DNA of 64,000 nt from CBDDBK01 sp965225715 (GCA_965225715.1 CBDDBK010000002.1:1116001-1180000), one strand, 5' to 3'. Shown: positions 50,601-60,054, numbered from the stretch's first letter. The notes: generated by a model not told the origin, from the sequence alone. Numbers and translations: made by a program.

Positions 50601-51788
50601 TTAATCCAACTTCTTTATAATTTCCAACATTTTAACCACTTTATCTTTTAGGACATTTTCAAAATCTTCGCTGTGAAAATAGATTTCTTTTAGAGTGTCA
50701 AAATTTTCCCAGTCATTATAACCGTCAAAAGGGGCCGAAGCTATCCAATTGTCAATTGCTTTTAAAGGTTTATCAAATTTATCTCTAAATAGATCATTTA
50801 TTTTCTTTTTCAATTCGGCATCAATAATTGGTTCATCATCTTTATCTATTGGGGCAAGAAAACCGTATCTTATATTTTTACTACTTTTAGACATACCGGA
50901 GGCAAAGCAAATCCATTCGATGCCTTTTCCTCGCATTTCTTCATTAAAAAAGTGAAAACGAGGATGACCTTTGTCGATAGTGAGGAGGTTTAAGACTTTT
51001 AAATCAGAATTTTTTGTGATTTTTTTTATGATTGGAATTACTTTATTTTCAATGATGTATTTTTGTAATTCTCGAGAAACATTATCAATCGCTTGAAAAG
51101 CCTCATAGTTGGATGGATTTTCCAATATTTTGTCTATTAGTTCGATATTCATATCAGAATTAATATTTTGGTTGGTTAATTTTTTGATCAAATTGATGTA
51201 TTGGGTAAGGGTTTCCCTTAGGGTGGGATTATTTACAGCTTCTTTTTTGCACTTTTCCAACCAAGATATAATATCATCTCGATAGGAAATGGGAATATAA
51301 TTTGTATCCTTTGCTGATTCTTGTTCGCTCTTGCTTGTATCTAAAGTTAGAAACAATAGTTTACCTTTAGGAAAAGCCTTACGGTATCGCAAAAGTTGAT
51401 TGGGTTGTTCAGGTGCATGAATCTTGTTTTCTATAACTATTGCATTTTCATCTGAATTATTTTCCTGTATAAGAATATCGATGCGTCCATCTTTAACTTT
51501 TTTTTCTATAAATATTTGGCAATTTGTGGTATCAAAGTTAAAATGAGAATCTGTCTTATTTAAGGGTTCGATAAATAATTTCAAAAATGTATCTTTAAGT
51601 TCATGTACTCCTCTGGGATTGAGCAACTCAGCTAAAAGTCTAGAATGCGTTCTTACTTCATCATATTCAATTTTTAGAATAGAAAAAATATTGAATTTCC
51701 CTCCATATGCTTCGTTGAGTCTTTAGTAACTTTTACTAATTGTACGAACCTGACCAAGAAATTGTTCAATATTTTTAATATCCTTCAT
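50601..51788 (-). pseudogene. PD-(D/E)XK nuclease-superfamily gene with in-frame stop
   Basis: From an ATG at 51788 the frame reads MKDIKNIEQFLGQVRTISKS, Tyr, then TAA at 51723-51725, and continues in frame RLNEAYGGKFNIFSILKIEY through HSRLLAELLNPRGVHELKDT to 50601. The nuclease core is GRIDILIQE with IVIENKIHAPEQPNQLLRYR (D, E-x-K, then Q-x-x-x-Y), typical of the PDDEXK family seen in phage defence and IS-associated genes. If a downstream start (TTG at 51626) is used a 341-residue protein could still be made. Otherwise all of it looks well preserved, so the stop is recent or a sequencing error. Confidence 0.7.
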
Positions 51789-51797
51789 ATTTCTTGT

Positions 51798-52460
51798 CTA
51801 GTTTTCTTCCACATGTTTGCTTCTATATCTTTGGAACCATATAATAACACCCAATATCATGAAAGCTCCGACAGGCGAAGACATGAGCTGATTGTTAAGG
51901 TAAGGTATATTTAGTGTTTGAAAAACCTTGAATCCAAAAATAGAACCACTCCCAAAAAACTCTCTGAAAAAAGCAATAACTAAAATAACCCAGGCATATC
52001 CTAAAGCACTTCCAAAGCCATCTAATATGGAATCATAAGGTTTATTGCCCATAGCAAATGCTTCCAAACGTCCCATAATGATACAATTTGTAATAATTAA
52101 GCCAACATAAACCCCAACGACTTTTGAAACGTCGTAAAAGTAAGCCCTTAAAACCAAATCTACTAGGGCTACTAAAGAAGCGACAACAGCCAACTGAACT
52201 ATAATACGAATACGGTCAGGAATATAATTTCTAATTAGAGAGATGAGTAAGTTGGAACAAACTGTTACAAAAACAACAGCAATCGCCATAACTAATGTAG
52301 GTTCTAATTTAATAGTTACCGCTAGAGCTGAACAAATACCCAAAATTTGAATTGTAATTGGGTTACTATCAGTAAAAGGATCGGATATAATTTTTTTCCT
52401 TCTTTTTGAAAATAAAGCTTCCTGATTTTTAACTTTTACCTTCTCTATCGCTTCTGCCAT
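51798..52460 (-). CDS. nqrD: Na+-translocating NADH-quinone reductase subunit D
   Basis: A 220-residue protein with about six membrane helices from the NqrD/RnfE family: NPITIQILGICSALAVTIKL, IPDRIRIIVQLAVVASLVAL, VYVGLIITNCIIMGRLEAFA and DSILDGFGSALGYAWVIL. NqrD with NqrE carries the membrane iron-sulfur centre (the NCIIMGR cysteine). In other Bacteroidota nqrA-F form an operon; here no nqrC or nqrE is adjacent, so the subunit is isolated. The C-terminus is basic. Confidence 0.88.
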   Translation of the reverse strand: MAEAIEKVKVKNQEALFSKRRKKIISDPFTDSNPITIQILGICSALAVTIKLEPTLVMAIAVVFVTVCSNLLISLIRNYIPDRIRIIVQLAVVASLVALVDLVLRAYFYDVSKVVGVYVGLIITNCIIMGRLEAFAMGNKPYDSILDGFGSALGYAWVILVIAFFREFFGSGSIFGFKVFQTLNIPYLNNQLMSSPVGAFMILGVIIWFQRYRSKHVEEN

Positions 52461-52587
52461 GATTACGAATAAAACTATGAATTATAAATAGAATAAAAAA
52501 AGACTCACATTCACTAAACTTTCTGATTTTATTTTAAAATTTAGAATAAAATAACCCAAAATCCATTGAAATTAAACCTCCAGCAAT

Positions 52588-52686
52588 TATAGCAATACTA
52601 TTTTTATGTGAGAAAGATTTATTTTCAATATCAATAAAATAAGTTAAACTTTCCAAAAATCCTTTTTTCAAGTGAAGTGACTATAG
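52588..52686 (-). repeat. Dispersed repeat, copy 18
   Basis: Reverse orientation, complete: TATAGCAATACTATTTTTAT to CAAGTGAAGTGACTATA. Confidence 0.8.
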
Positions 52687-53340
52687 TTTATAGTTGATAT
52701 TTTTCACAAAAGTACATAATTTATTGAAATCATATTATATTTTTGAGAGCCTTTTTCTTCTATCATTTTTACATCATAAAAACTATATATAAAGATAAAT
52801 AAGATACTTACTATTTCAACTATTCTACATGATAGTATAAAATATTTAGATTTTAAATTAAAGCCTTATTTTCAGTACATAATATCAAAATCATCTATTG
52901 GAAATACAGTAGTATTTGACATTAAATTTTCCACAGATTAAGAATGGAGAATCTAACAATGCTGATATTTTAACTTGTAAATACGAAGTTATGGGCATTC
53001 GGTATTTTTTATTGTTTTATTTAGGTAAAAAGAAGAGAGAAAGTAATTGTCCAACTAAGTGATGCTGTCATATTAGATTTGATGCGTCTTTTAAAAAATG
53101 GTATAACCTCGGAAGATAAACTATTTTAGAGGTTCTGGAGAGTACAGCCGAACGAACTGAATCAAAAACTTGACGCTTAAAGCCCGAAGGACAAAGGGAA
53201 CTATTTGAAAAAATAAGGACATATAGTATACTCTATGTACTCATTTTTTTGCACAGGATATAAAAACACAAAAACATAAACTATTAAAAATCAAATATTT
53301 AAAAACATATAAAATTTTACAACATAGAGTCTATTGTCAG

Positions 53341-53410
53341 TATAGCAATGCTATTTTTATCAGAGATGCCTATAAATAGGTTAACTTTCTTTAAGATATT
53401 AAAAATCAAA
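53341..53410 (-). repeat. Dispersed repeat, copy 19 (truncated)
   Basis: Reverse orientation; intact right end TATAGCAATGCTATTTTTAT, lost left half. Confidence 0.65.
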
Positions 53411-53445
53411 TCATTATATTTTTAATTGATTTTCAATGTTTTTAA

Positions 53446-55254
53446 TTAGATTTGACTTTTATGATCTATTGCTTTTTCATAAGATTCTTTATAATATTTT
53501 ATCATTTTTGACCAATCGTATTGAATTGATGTATTTTCAACTTTATTGCGTAGATTGATTCTTTCTCGTCTATTTAGGGTACTAATTTCAAAAAGCTGAT
53601 CGGTAAGCATTTGAATAGAGTCTTCAAGACTTTTGTTTAGTCTTTCTACGATATAAATACCTTCTCTATCTTCTATTTTGTTAGAAACATAATTTCCGAA
53701 TCCTGTTAAATCGCTGGTAATACTCGGAATGCCCATTGCCGTACACTCTAAAGGGGTATAGCCCCAGGGTTCATAATAGCTTGGAAAAATGCCTAAATGG
53801 CATCCTCTAACAAATTGCGTATATTCTATTCCAAAAAGTGGGTTAACGTATGAAAGAAAATCTGGGTGGTAAATGATTTTGACCTTATCCTCTTCTTTAT
53901 TTATAAGTTGTGTTCTGCGTAAATCGTTTAAAATAGGATCTTTATCATCATTGATAAGATTATGAGTAACTACAGAAGGAAGACGAGATATTTCCCATGA
54001 TTGTAAAGTTCGCTTAAGCTTTAAAAAATTATACTGGCTGATAAAATCTTTAAAATTAATAGAATCTATATTCTGACGAGAAGTAGCATGCTTAAACAAT
54101 TTTTCTTCTATCTCTTCAGCTATTTCTTTACACGTTTGCACAACTTCAAACATCACAGCTCTTGACTGCATAACTTCAGAGTTAAAAGAATGATAAGGTG
54201 CTTTAGTAATAAAGAACATAACAACATTAACATCTGAATTCGTTTGTTTAAGTCGATAATTTAACCGAGATAGTGCCTCAATAATCAAATCAAATCCTTT
54301 ATTTCTATATTCATAACGGCCAGAAGTAAAAAAATATAATGTTTTATCTAAATCAAAATGATAGCTTGGAAAAAAATGTCCTGTTACAAATTCATTGATT
54401 TTATTTTTGTATTTTAAATGAAGATTTTGAAATTGGTGTACAGCTTCAAATCGTTTAATACTCAATCCATTGGGTGTAATTACATCAACTTTTCTACCGA
54501 GTAAATATTTGCATTCATGAGCTGTAACATCACTTACGGTAGTAAAAATATGAGCGCCATGAGCAGCAGCCCGTTCAATTCTTACAGCAGTATCTATATT
54601 AAAATGTTGAGCTTCATTAATCCAATCATAAAATTTTAAATGGCTGTAAAAATTAGGATCATGCATAGCTAAATAACGTCCCAATAAAGTTGCATGAGTT
54701 GTAAAGACTACAGCCAATTTCATATTTAAACGACGAATGATAGGAATAGCCAAACCTGCTAACCATTCATGAAAATGGGTAATACATTCATTATTAGGGT
54801 TATGTTTGCAAAATGAGCTAAATAATTCCCCAAGCATAAAACCAAAAATTATAGCTTTATCTAATAAATCATCTGAAGAAGGTGAAGCAATATCATGGTG
54901 TTTCCACACACTATATTTGATTTCATCTAGTCTGTGGTAACAACTGTTAGGATCTAGCAAAATAGCTGATGGTTTTCCATCAACAGTCCAACTGCCAAAA
55001 TGAATTTTATAACCATTCGATTCCATATCTGCCAAAGCGGGTTTCCAAATATCTGGTGTATCATTGGTATAGTCAAAATTTCGAATAGCTTGTTCATGGA
55101 TATATGGACCAACTAAAATATAATTATCTCTTCCCCATGTTTTTATCATCTCAGGTGCTTTAGAGCGTAAAACAGTATAGATACCACCTTGTTGATTGCA
55201 AACTTCCCAGCTTATTTCTACAATTAAAGTATTTTTTACCTTTTTTTTACCCAT
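53446..55254 (-). CDS. Glycogen synthase, GT3 (eukaryote-like) type
   Basis: 602 residues. The N-terminus VEISWEVCNQQGGIYTVLRS is characteristic of the GT3 glycogen synthases of animals, fungi and Bacteroidota, which use UDP-glucose, in contrast to bacterial GlgA (ADP-glucose). Further blocks are THFHEWLAGLAI, FTTHATLLGRYLA, TVSDVTAHECKYLLGRK-VD with TPNGL, FFTSGRYEYRNKGFD and the acceptor block FPSYYEPWGYTPLECTAMGI. All catalytic blocks are visible. Stand-alone gene; no branching enzyme nearby. It shares its sugar nucleotide with the UDP-glucose dehydrogenase at 62-63 kb. Confidence 0.9.
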   Translation of the reverse strand: MGKKKVKNTLIVEISWEVCNQQGGIYTVLRSKAPEMIKTWGRDNYILVGPYIHEQAIRNFDYTNDTPDIWKPALADMESNGYKIHFGSWTVDGKPSAILLDPNSCYHRLDEIKYSVWKHHDIASPSSDDLLDKAIIFGFMLGELFSSFCKHNPNNECITHFHEWLAGLAIPIIRRLNMKLAVVFTTHATLLGRYLAMHDPNFYSHLKFYDWINEAQHFNIDTAVRIERAAAHGAHIFTTVSDVTAHECKYLLGRKVDVITPNGLSIKRFEAVHQFQNLHLKYKNKINEFVTGHFFPSYHFDLDKTLYFFTSGRYEYRNKGFDLIIEALSRLNYRLKQTNSDVNVVMFFITKAPYHSFNSEVMQSRAVMFEVVQTCKEIAEEIEEKLFKHATSRQNIDSINFKDFISQYNFLKLKRTLQSWEISRLPSVVTHNLINDDKDPILNDLRRTQLINKEEDKVKIIYHPDFLSYVNPLFGIEYTQFVRGCHLGIFPSYYEPWGYTPLECTAMGIPSITSDLTGFGNYVSNKIEDREGIYIVERLNKSLEDSIQMLTDQLFEISTLNRRERINLRNKVENTSIQYDWSKMIKYYKESYEKAIDHKSQI

Positions 55255-55449
55255 TTTTTACCATTTTAAAATTATACTTTGAACGGTTTAGGTTTCAAAA
55301 TATATTAAATATTAAAGATATTATCAGTGAACTTTTAATCCTGCGCCGCAGTTTAGAATATTCTTATTAAGAAACTTTTTAAATTTAAGGGCATAATAAT
55401 CATTATTTCTTATTCAAGTTTTGAGCTGTATTTATGATTAAAAAGATAT

Positions 55450-56008
55450 GGTGGTGTTGTAGAAAATATGATTTAAAAAAATAGTTTTGATATTAAGGCA
55501 TTTAACTTATATTTGTTTCTTTTACTTTAATCAAATTAGAACAAAATAACCCTAAAATGCCCCAAATGTGACAGCCAAGATATAAGAAAAAATGGCATAA
55601 ACAAATTAAAGAAGCAAAATTAGCACTGTATAAACTGGGGAAGTCAATTTATAGCTCCTCAGGCACTAAGCTAGCAAGGTTGCTAAAAGGATATAAAAGA
55701 ACGGATCAAACATATGCTTGTTAGGAAAGCAGAAATTAGATATATGTTGATGAATTAGAAGGTATTAGCCTATAAAAATTTTATCTATTCTTGTCAATGC
55801 GGAGTTTACAGTTAAACCCAAGCAGCGTTCTTATGAGACTTTAGAAGTTGATGAGTTTTGGTCTTATGTTAAGAAAAAGAAAAAAATAGTGCTGGACATG
55901 TTGTTTTTCTAAAAGAAATCCAATCATCGCAAAGCCAGATGTTAGCTTTCTTTTATATTAATAATGGTTATGTATAAAATTTGACATCATATTTTCTACA
56001 ACACCACC
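55450..56008 (+). mobile_element. IS1-family remnant, copy 1
   Basis: Inverted ends GGTGGTGTTGTAGAAAATAT(GA) at 55450-55471 and its exact reverse complement at 55987-56008 frame 559 bp. Inside are a zinc-finger piece CPKCDSQDIRKNG (from 55558) and YETLEVDEFWSYVKKKKK (from 55832), the InsA-like and DDE parts of IS1 transposases, with several breaks. No target duplication is evident. Confidence 0.75.
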
Positions 56009-56049
56009 AAAAAACATTTCTATAAAATTTGCCAAAGAATTGGATTTTT

Positions 56050-56139
56050 ATATCTCAAATAGAAAAAGAATCTTTTAGATATTTAAATCATTGAAAAAGA
56101 GAAAATATCCTTTCTTTAATTTTAATAGCAAGGCTATAG
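56050..56139 (+). repeat. Dispersed repeat, copy 20
   Basis: Forward orientation, second subfamily; ends TTTTAATAGCAAGGCTATAG. Confidence 0.65.
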
Positions 56140-56147
56140 CATAGGTT

Positions 56148-56873
56148 CTAATTTTTTTCACCTAAGTAAAGATGACAAATACCAAATGACAGAGATAAAG
56201 CTCTGGTATTTTTGAATCCAGCATCTTTTAGATAGTCGAGAAAAACTTCTGATTTGGGAAAAGAATCTATAGACTTAGGTAAATAAATATAAGCTTCTTG
56301 ACTTTTACTAATCATTTTTCCTATTCTATAAACAATATAATAGTTATAAATATGATAAAATTGACGAAAGGGAAAATGAGTTGGTTGGCTAAGTTCTAAA
56401 ATAGCACAAATACCACCATAGTCTAAAACTCTATACATATTTTGTAAACCAAGTTGGTAGTCTTCAAAATTTCTAACTCCAAAGCCACAAGTTATGGCTT
56501 GGAAATAGTTATCAGGAAAAGATAAATTCAAAGCATTAGCTAAGGCAAACTCAACCTTATTTTTTTTTTGTTTCTTTATTGCTTTTTTCTCAGCTATTTC
56601 CAACATATTTTTAGTAATGTCAATACCTATAACCTTATTGGGTTTTAAACTTAAGCAGGAAAAAGCTAAATCTCCAGTTCCTGTGGCAATATCTAATATT
56701 CTTTTAGGCTTATAAGAACGTATTTCTTTAACTACTTTTCGTCGCCATATTTTATCAATACCAAAGCTAAGGATGTGATTTAAAGAATCATAATGCTTGG
56801 CTATTTTGTTGAACATTTTTATAACTTGCCGTTTTTTTGAACTTTTATCGTTTTGATAAGGTAAAATTTTCAT
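56148..56873 (-). CDS. menG: Demethylmenaquinone methyltransferase
   Basis: UbiE/MenG-type SAM-dependent enzyme of 241 residues that makes menaquinone, the usual quinone in Bacteroidota. Motif I ILDIATGTGDLAFSCL, the family block ITCGFGVRNFEDYQLGLQNM and the R-V-L-(D)-Y-G-G region are clear, with YHIYNYYIVYRIGKMIS near the C-terminus. The N-terminal MFNKIAKHYDSLNHILSFGI is standard; the ATG at 56873 adds a basic 19-residue leader. Single gene. Confidence 0.92.
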   Translation of the reverse strand: MKILPYQNDKSSKKRQVIKMFNKIAKHYDSLNHILSFGIDKIWRRKVVKEIRSYKPKRILDIATGTGDLAFSCLSLKPNKVIGIDITKNMLEIAEKKAIKKQKKNKVEFALANALNLSFPDNYFQAITCGFGVRNFEDYQLGLQNMYRVLDYGGICAILELSQPTHFPFRQFYHIYNYYIVYRIGKMISKSQEAYIYLPKSIDSFPKSEVFLDYLKDAGFKNTRALSLSFGICHLYLGEKN

Positions 56874-56885
56874 GAATTTTTAGAA

Positions 56886-56978
56886 TAAATCTTATGTTGA
56901 AAAAGAATTTTTTAGGTATTAAAATCATTGATATTAAGGAAATTTTATCTCCTTATATTTAAAAAAGCAAATCTATAA
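56886..56978 (+). repeat. Dispersed repeat, copy 21
   Basis: Forward orientation; AAATCATTGATATTAAGG core, worn right end. Confidence 0.6.
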
Positions 56979-57045
56979 ACTAAAACTGGTATGGTAAAAA
57001 TTTTAAATTGTATATTGCTGTTAGCAACTTTCATTTATTTTTTCT

Positions 57046-57117
57046 CTTATTTTTTAGGTATTTAATTCATTAACAACAAGAAACCATTCTCTTTTTATTA
57101 AAAATAAAAAGATTATA
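57046..57117 (+). repeat. Dispersed repeat, copy 22 (5' worn)
   Basis: Forward orientation, second subfamily (GAAACCATTCTCTTTTTATT), directly downstream of pckA. Confidence 0.55.
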
Positions 57118-57121
57118 AGTA

Positions 57122-58648
57122 CTATACATTAGGTCCAGCCTGTTTTATACTATTAGCAACATCATATTTTTTAAAATTTTTGACAAAAGATCGGGCCACC
57201 TGTTTAACTCTTTTTTTATAAGTTTCTTGATCTGCCCATGTTTTTTGAGGAATTAATAATTTCGTTTCTACACCATTTATTTTTTTGGGTACATATAAAT
57301 TTAAAACATCTATATAATCTGTTGAGCAGTTATCTAATTCGTTTTTTAAAATGCTTTTTAAAATAGCTCTGGTGGTTGGTATATCAAAACGTTTGCCAAT
57401 TCCATGTGGTCCTCCTGTCCAGCCTGTATTAACCATAAAAACTTTAGAATCAAAACTTTTTATTCTTTCCATTAATAAATTGGCATATACATTTGCTGGT
57501 CTGGGGAAGAAAGGTGAACCAAAACAAGTGCTAAATGTAGAGGTTATTTCATTCCCAGCTCCCACTTCTGTACTACCAACCAAGGCGGTATAGCCGCTCA
57601 AAAAATGATAGGCTGCTGCTTCTTTTGATAAGCAAGAAACAGGTGGAATAACACCATTTAAATCGCAAGTCAGAAATATAATATGCTTAGGTTCACCAGC
57701 AGAATTAGCTAAAGCTCTTTTATTCACATGGCTTAAAGGGTAAGCAGCTCTAGTATTTGCGGTTAAGGATATATCGGTATAGTTGGCTATTCTTGTTTCT
57801 GAATCAATAACAACATTTTCTAAAACTGTTCCAAAACGTATGGCATTCCAAATAATAGGCTCATTTTTATGACATAAATCAATACATTTTGCATAACAAC
57901 CACCTTCAAGATTAAAAACTGAGCCTTCTGTCCAAGCATGTTCGTCATCGCCTATTAAATACCGTTCAGAATCAGCTGATAGTGTTGTTTTTCCCGTTCC
58001 GGATAAACCAAAAAATAAAGCTACATCTCCGTTTTCCCCTACATTGGAAGAGCAATGCATGGGTAAAATAGATTCGTCAGGTAAGACAAAATTTTGGACG
58101 GCAAACATTGATTTTTTTATTTCTCCGGCATAATGCATACCTGCCAGTAGTATTTTGCATTCAGTAAAGTTTATAATTACACAGCCTTCTGAATTTGTAC
58201 CATCTCGGTCTGGTTGGCATTCAAAAGCCGGAGCGTGGAGTATTTGCCAAGCTATTTTATTTTTTGGATTATAAACATCAGGTTCTATAAACATAATTTG
58301 AGCAAATAAGGTATGCCAAGCTGTTTGGGTTTTGACCTCAACAGGTATATAATAGTCTTTACTAGCACCAACATGAAAATGAGAGACAAATTGATCATGT
58401 TTGTGGATATGAGCATCCACTAAATCCCAAAGTCTAGCAAACTTATTAGCTGGGAAGGGCTGATTAATAATCCCCCAATCAACTGTAGATGCCGTCAAGT
58501 TATCATTAACAATGAACCTATCCTTCGGAGAGCGACCTGTTCTTTTTCCTGTTTTAAATACCATAGCACCTGTAGAACTTAGTTGGCCTTCTTCTCTAAT
58601 TATGGCTTGTTCTATTAACTGAGCAAAAGTTAAGTTTTTATAAATCAT
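57122..58648 (-). CDS. pckA: Phosphoenolpyruvate carboxykinase (ATP)
   Basis: PckA converts oxaloacetate and ATP to PEP in gluconeogenesis, which suits growth on non-sugar substrates and glycogen storage. The 508-residue protein has the kinase loop GLSGTGKTTLSADSERYLIG-D-D, the substrate-binding RTGRSPKDRFIV, and ANTRAAYPLSHV. It ends with VNTGWTGGPHGIGKRFDIPT and a basic tail. Length is slightly below the usual 530-540 but no block is missing. It is single. Confidence 0.95.
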   Translation of the reverse strand: MIYKNLTFAQLIEQAIIREEGQLSSTGAMVFKTGKRTGRSPKDRFIVNDNLTASTVDWGIINQPFPANKFARLWDLVDAHIHKHDQFVSHFHVGASKDYYIPVEVKTQTAWHTLFAQIMFIEPDVYNPKNKIAWQILHAPAFECQPDRDGTNSEGCVIINFTECKILLAGMHYAGEIKKSMFAVQNFVLPDESILPMHCSSNVGENGDVALFFGLSGTGKTTLSADSERYLIGDDEHAWTEGSVFNLEGGCYAKCIDLCHKNEPIIWNAIRFGTVLENVVIDSETRIANYTDISLTANTRAAYPLSHVNKRALANSAGEPKHIIFLTCDLNGVIPPVSCLSKEAAAYHFLSGYTALVGSTEVGAGNEITSTFSTCFGSPFFPRPANVYANLLMERIKSFDSKVFMVNTGWTGGPHGIGKRFDIPTTRAILKSILKNELDNCSTDYIDVLNLYVPKKINGVETKLLIPQKTWADQETYKKRVKQVARSFVKNFKKYDVANSIKQAGPNV

Positions 58649-58785
58649 AATTAAGTTGCTTAATTTTTTAATTATAAATATTATAGTACAAGACTATTTA
58701 AGAGTATGTTTTATAACCTTATGAAAGTTGTTTTAAATTTTTGGCAATTTGAAAATGATTTTATTAAGGCTATTTTTATCTCAGA

Positions 58786-58853
58786 AACCTTTTTAATTGA
58801 TAATGAGAAAAAGTAATCTCCTTATTTTTAATAATAAGGCTATTTTTGCAATA
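58786..58853 (+). repeat. Dispersed repeat, copy 23 (partial)
   Basis: Forward orientation: TTGATAATGAGAAAAAGTAA and AATAATAAGGCTAT. Confidence 0.55.
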
Positions 58854-58981
58854 ATAGTCGAGGGTAGAATATTTTTTTGATTGTAGAGACATAGAGGCAA
58901 TTAATTTTGGGCAATCGAATAAGGTGCTAACATACTTTCCTCGTGCTATTTTTATTATAATATATGTTGAAAAACTATAAG

Positions 58982-59056
58982 TGGGTCCTATAGGATTCGA
59001 ACCTATGACCCCCTGCTTGTAAGGCAGGTGCTCTAAACCAACTGAGCTAAGAACCC
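58982..59056 (-). tRNA. tRNA-Val (anticodon TAC)
   Basis: Minus strand. Acceptor stem GGGTTCT / AGGACCC (one G-T pair), D-arm GCTCAGTTGGTTTAGAGC, anticodon stem CTGCC / GGCAG-type pairing around TTACAA giving TAC, and T-arm with GGTTCGAATCC. Discriminator A, CCA not encoded. Confidence 0.95.
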
Positions 59057-59094
59057 ATATTTTGCTTTTTATCTTGTCCTTATCCGACTAAAGC

Positions 59095-59126
59095 CAAAGT
59101 TATATGTTTTTTTCAGAAACTACAAA
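59095..59126 (-). promoter_or_regulatory. Bacteroidota-type promoter of tRNA-Val
   Basis: On the minus strand TTTG (59126-59123), a 20-base spacer and TAACTTTG (59102-59095) fit TTG-N17-23-TAnnTTTG; the tRNA starts about 38 bases downstream. Confidence 0.65.
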
Positions 59127-59177
59127 CTATTATTAAATTTTTAGTTTCAGAAACTACTAACCTTTTCTAATTAGTTT

Positions 59178-59235
59178 TATATTGAAAAAAATTAAGTTTT
59201 TAATTCATTGGTATTGAAGTAATATTATCTTTTTA
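59178..59235 (+). repeat. Dispersed repeat, copy 24 (cut by IS remnant)
   Basis: Forward orientation; TTAATTCATTGGTATTGAAG is intact, and the copy stops at the IS1-type end at 59236. Confidence 0.55.
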
Positions 59236-59430
59236 GGTGATGTTGTATAAAATATGATGGCAAATTTTATACATAACCGTTATTAATATAAAAGAAAGCT
59301 AATATCTAGCTTTACGATGATTAAATTTCTTTTTAGAAAAACAACTCAACTTTTAAGCTATCATAAAAATGTTGACTGGGCTTGATTTCAACTGGCGTAT
59401 TGGCAAGATAGATAAGATTTTTTTAGGACT
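59236..59430 (-). mobile_element. IS1-family remnant, copy 2
   Basis: The end GGTGATGTTGTATAAAATAT is followed by sequence that matches the reverse complement of the right part of copy 1 (55.78-55.99 kb). It is a worn 3' part of the same element in opposite orientation. Confidence 0.65.
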
Positions 59431-59502
59431 AATATTTTAGTTTTGAGGCTTATATATAGGACTTTATTTTTAATTGATAATAATTCCAGATTCTAAAATT
59501 GT

Positions 59503-60018
59503 TTAAAAAACATTGTGGAGTTTAAGCATAACCCCAATAATAGCTATCCCTAAGCCAGACAAAAAACTAATGAGCCAAACGATAATTTGATTCCGACTTT
59601 TTACAATTTCTTTTCCTTGTTCTTGGATTTTAAGTTCTAGTTTTTTTCCTTGTTCTTGAATTTTAAGTTCTAGTTGTTTTCCTTGTTCTTGAATTTTAAG
59701 TTCCAGAGTTTTGATCTCTTTGATTAATTTAAGTTCAGAATCTTTAAATTCGTTTCGAACAATTTCTATTTCTTTTCGAATAACTTCTATTTCTTTTCGA
59801 ACAACTTCTATTTCTTGTTTGAGTTGCCATTTCGTAATTTCCAGATCTTTTTTATGGGCGAGTTCTTCCCAATTGAGAAAGTGATGTTCCGATTTAGTCG
59901 ATCCATTTAATCTGGCTTTTAGGTCGTCAATAAAACGATTTTGTTTTTCAAAAACTTGATTTAAAAAATGGGATTGTTGAACCGTGAAACCCGCTTGCTC
60001 TAAAGTATTTTGATCCAT
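59503..60018 (-). CDS. Coiled-coil protein with C-terminal membrane anchor
   Basis: 171 residues. After a helical N-terminus (about 1-55) comes a long coiled coil (about 60-145) that contains heptads KEIEVIR repeated three times and the 10-residue unit LELKIQEQGK repeated three times. One membrane helix (IIVWLISFLSGLGIAIIGVM) ends the protein. It resembles the CCDC90/DUF1640-type tail-anchored coiled-coil proteins in layout. Function unknown. The repeated 30-bp units make the coil length changeable in frame. Confidence 0.7.
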   Translation of the reverse strand: MDQNTLEQAGFTVQQSHFLNQVFEKQNRFIDDLKARLNGSTKSEHHFLNWEELAHKKDLEITKWQLKQEIEVVRKEIEVIRKEIEIVRNEFKDSELKLIKEIKTLELKIQEQGKQLELKIQEQGKKLELKIQEQGKEIVKSRNQIIVWLISFLSGLGIAIIGVMLKLHNVF

Positions 60019-60054
60019 AAGAACTGTATTTTTTATAAATCTTTAAGTAGTTGG

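Larger units (their letters stand above)
52461..53445. other. Long intergenic region with remnants
   Basis: Holds dispersed repeats at 52588-52686 and 53341-53410. Between about 53020 and 53225 a coding-like stretch can be read with breaks on the plus strand (REKVIVQLSDAVILDLMRLL, then RFWRVQPNELNQKLDA). I cannot assign it. Confidence 0.5.
55255..56147. other. Gap with IS1-type remnant and dispersed repeat
   Basis: The IS remnant occupies 55450-56008, dispersed repeat copy 20 about 56050-56139. No intact gene. Confidence 0.6.
58649..59502. other. Gap with tRNA-Val and remnants
   Basis: Holds dispersed repeat copy 23, tRNA-Val with its promoter, a truncated repeat copy 24 and a second IS1-type remnant. 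No protein gene. Confidence 0.6.

Noticed and set aside
49957..51788. Restriction-modification or named phage-defence system
   Set aside because: Two nuclease-fold genes are present, but no methyltransferase, sensor or other partner lies nearby, and one gene is broken.
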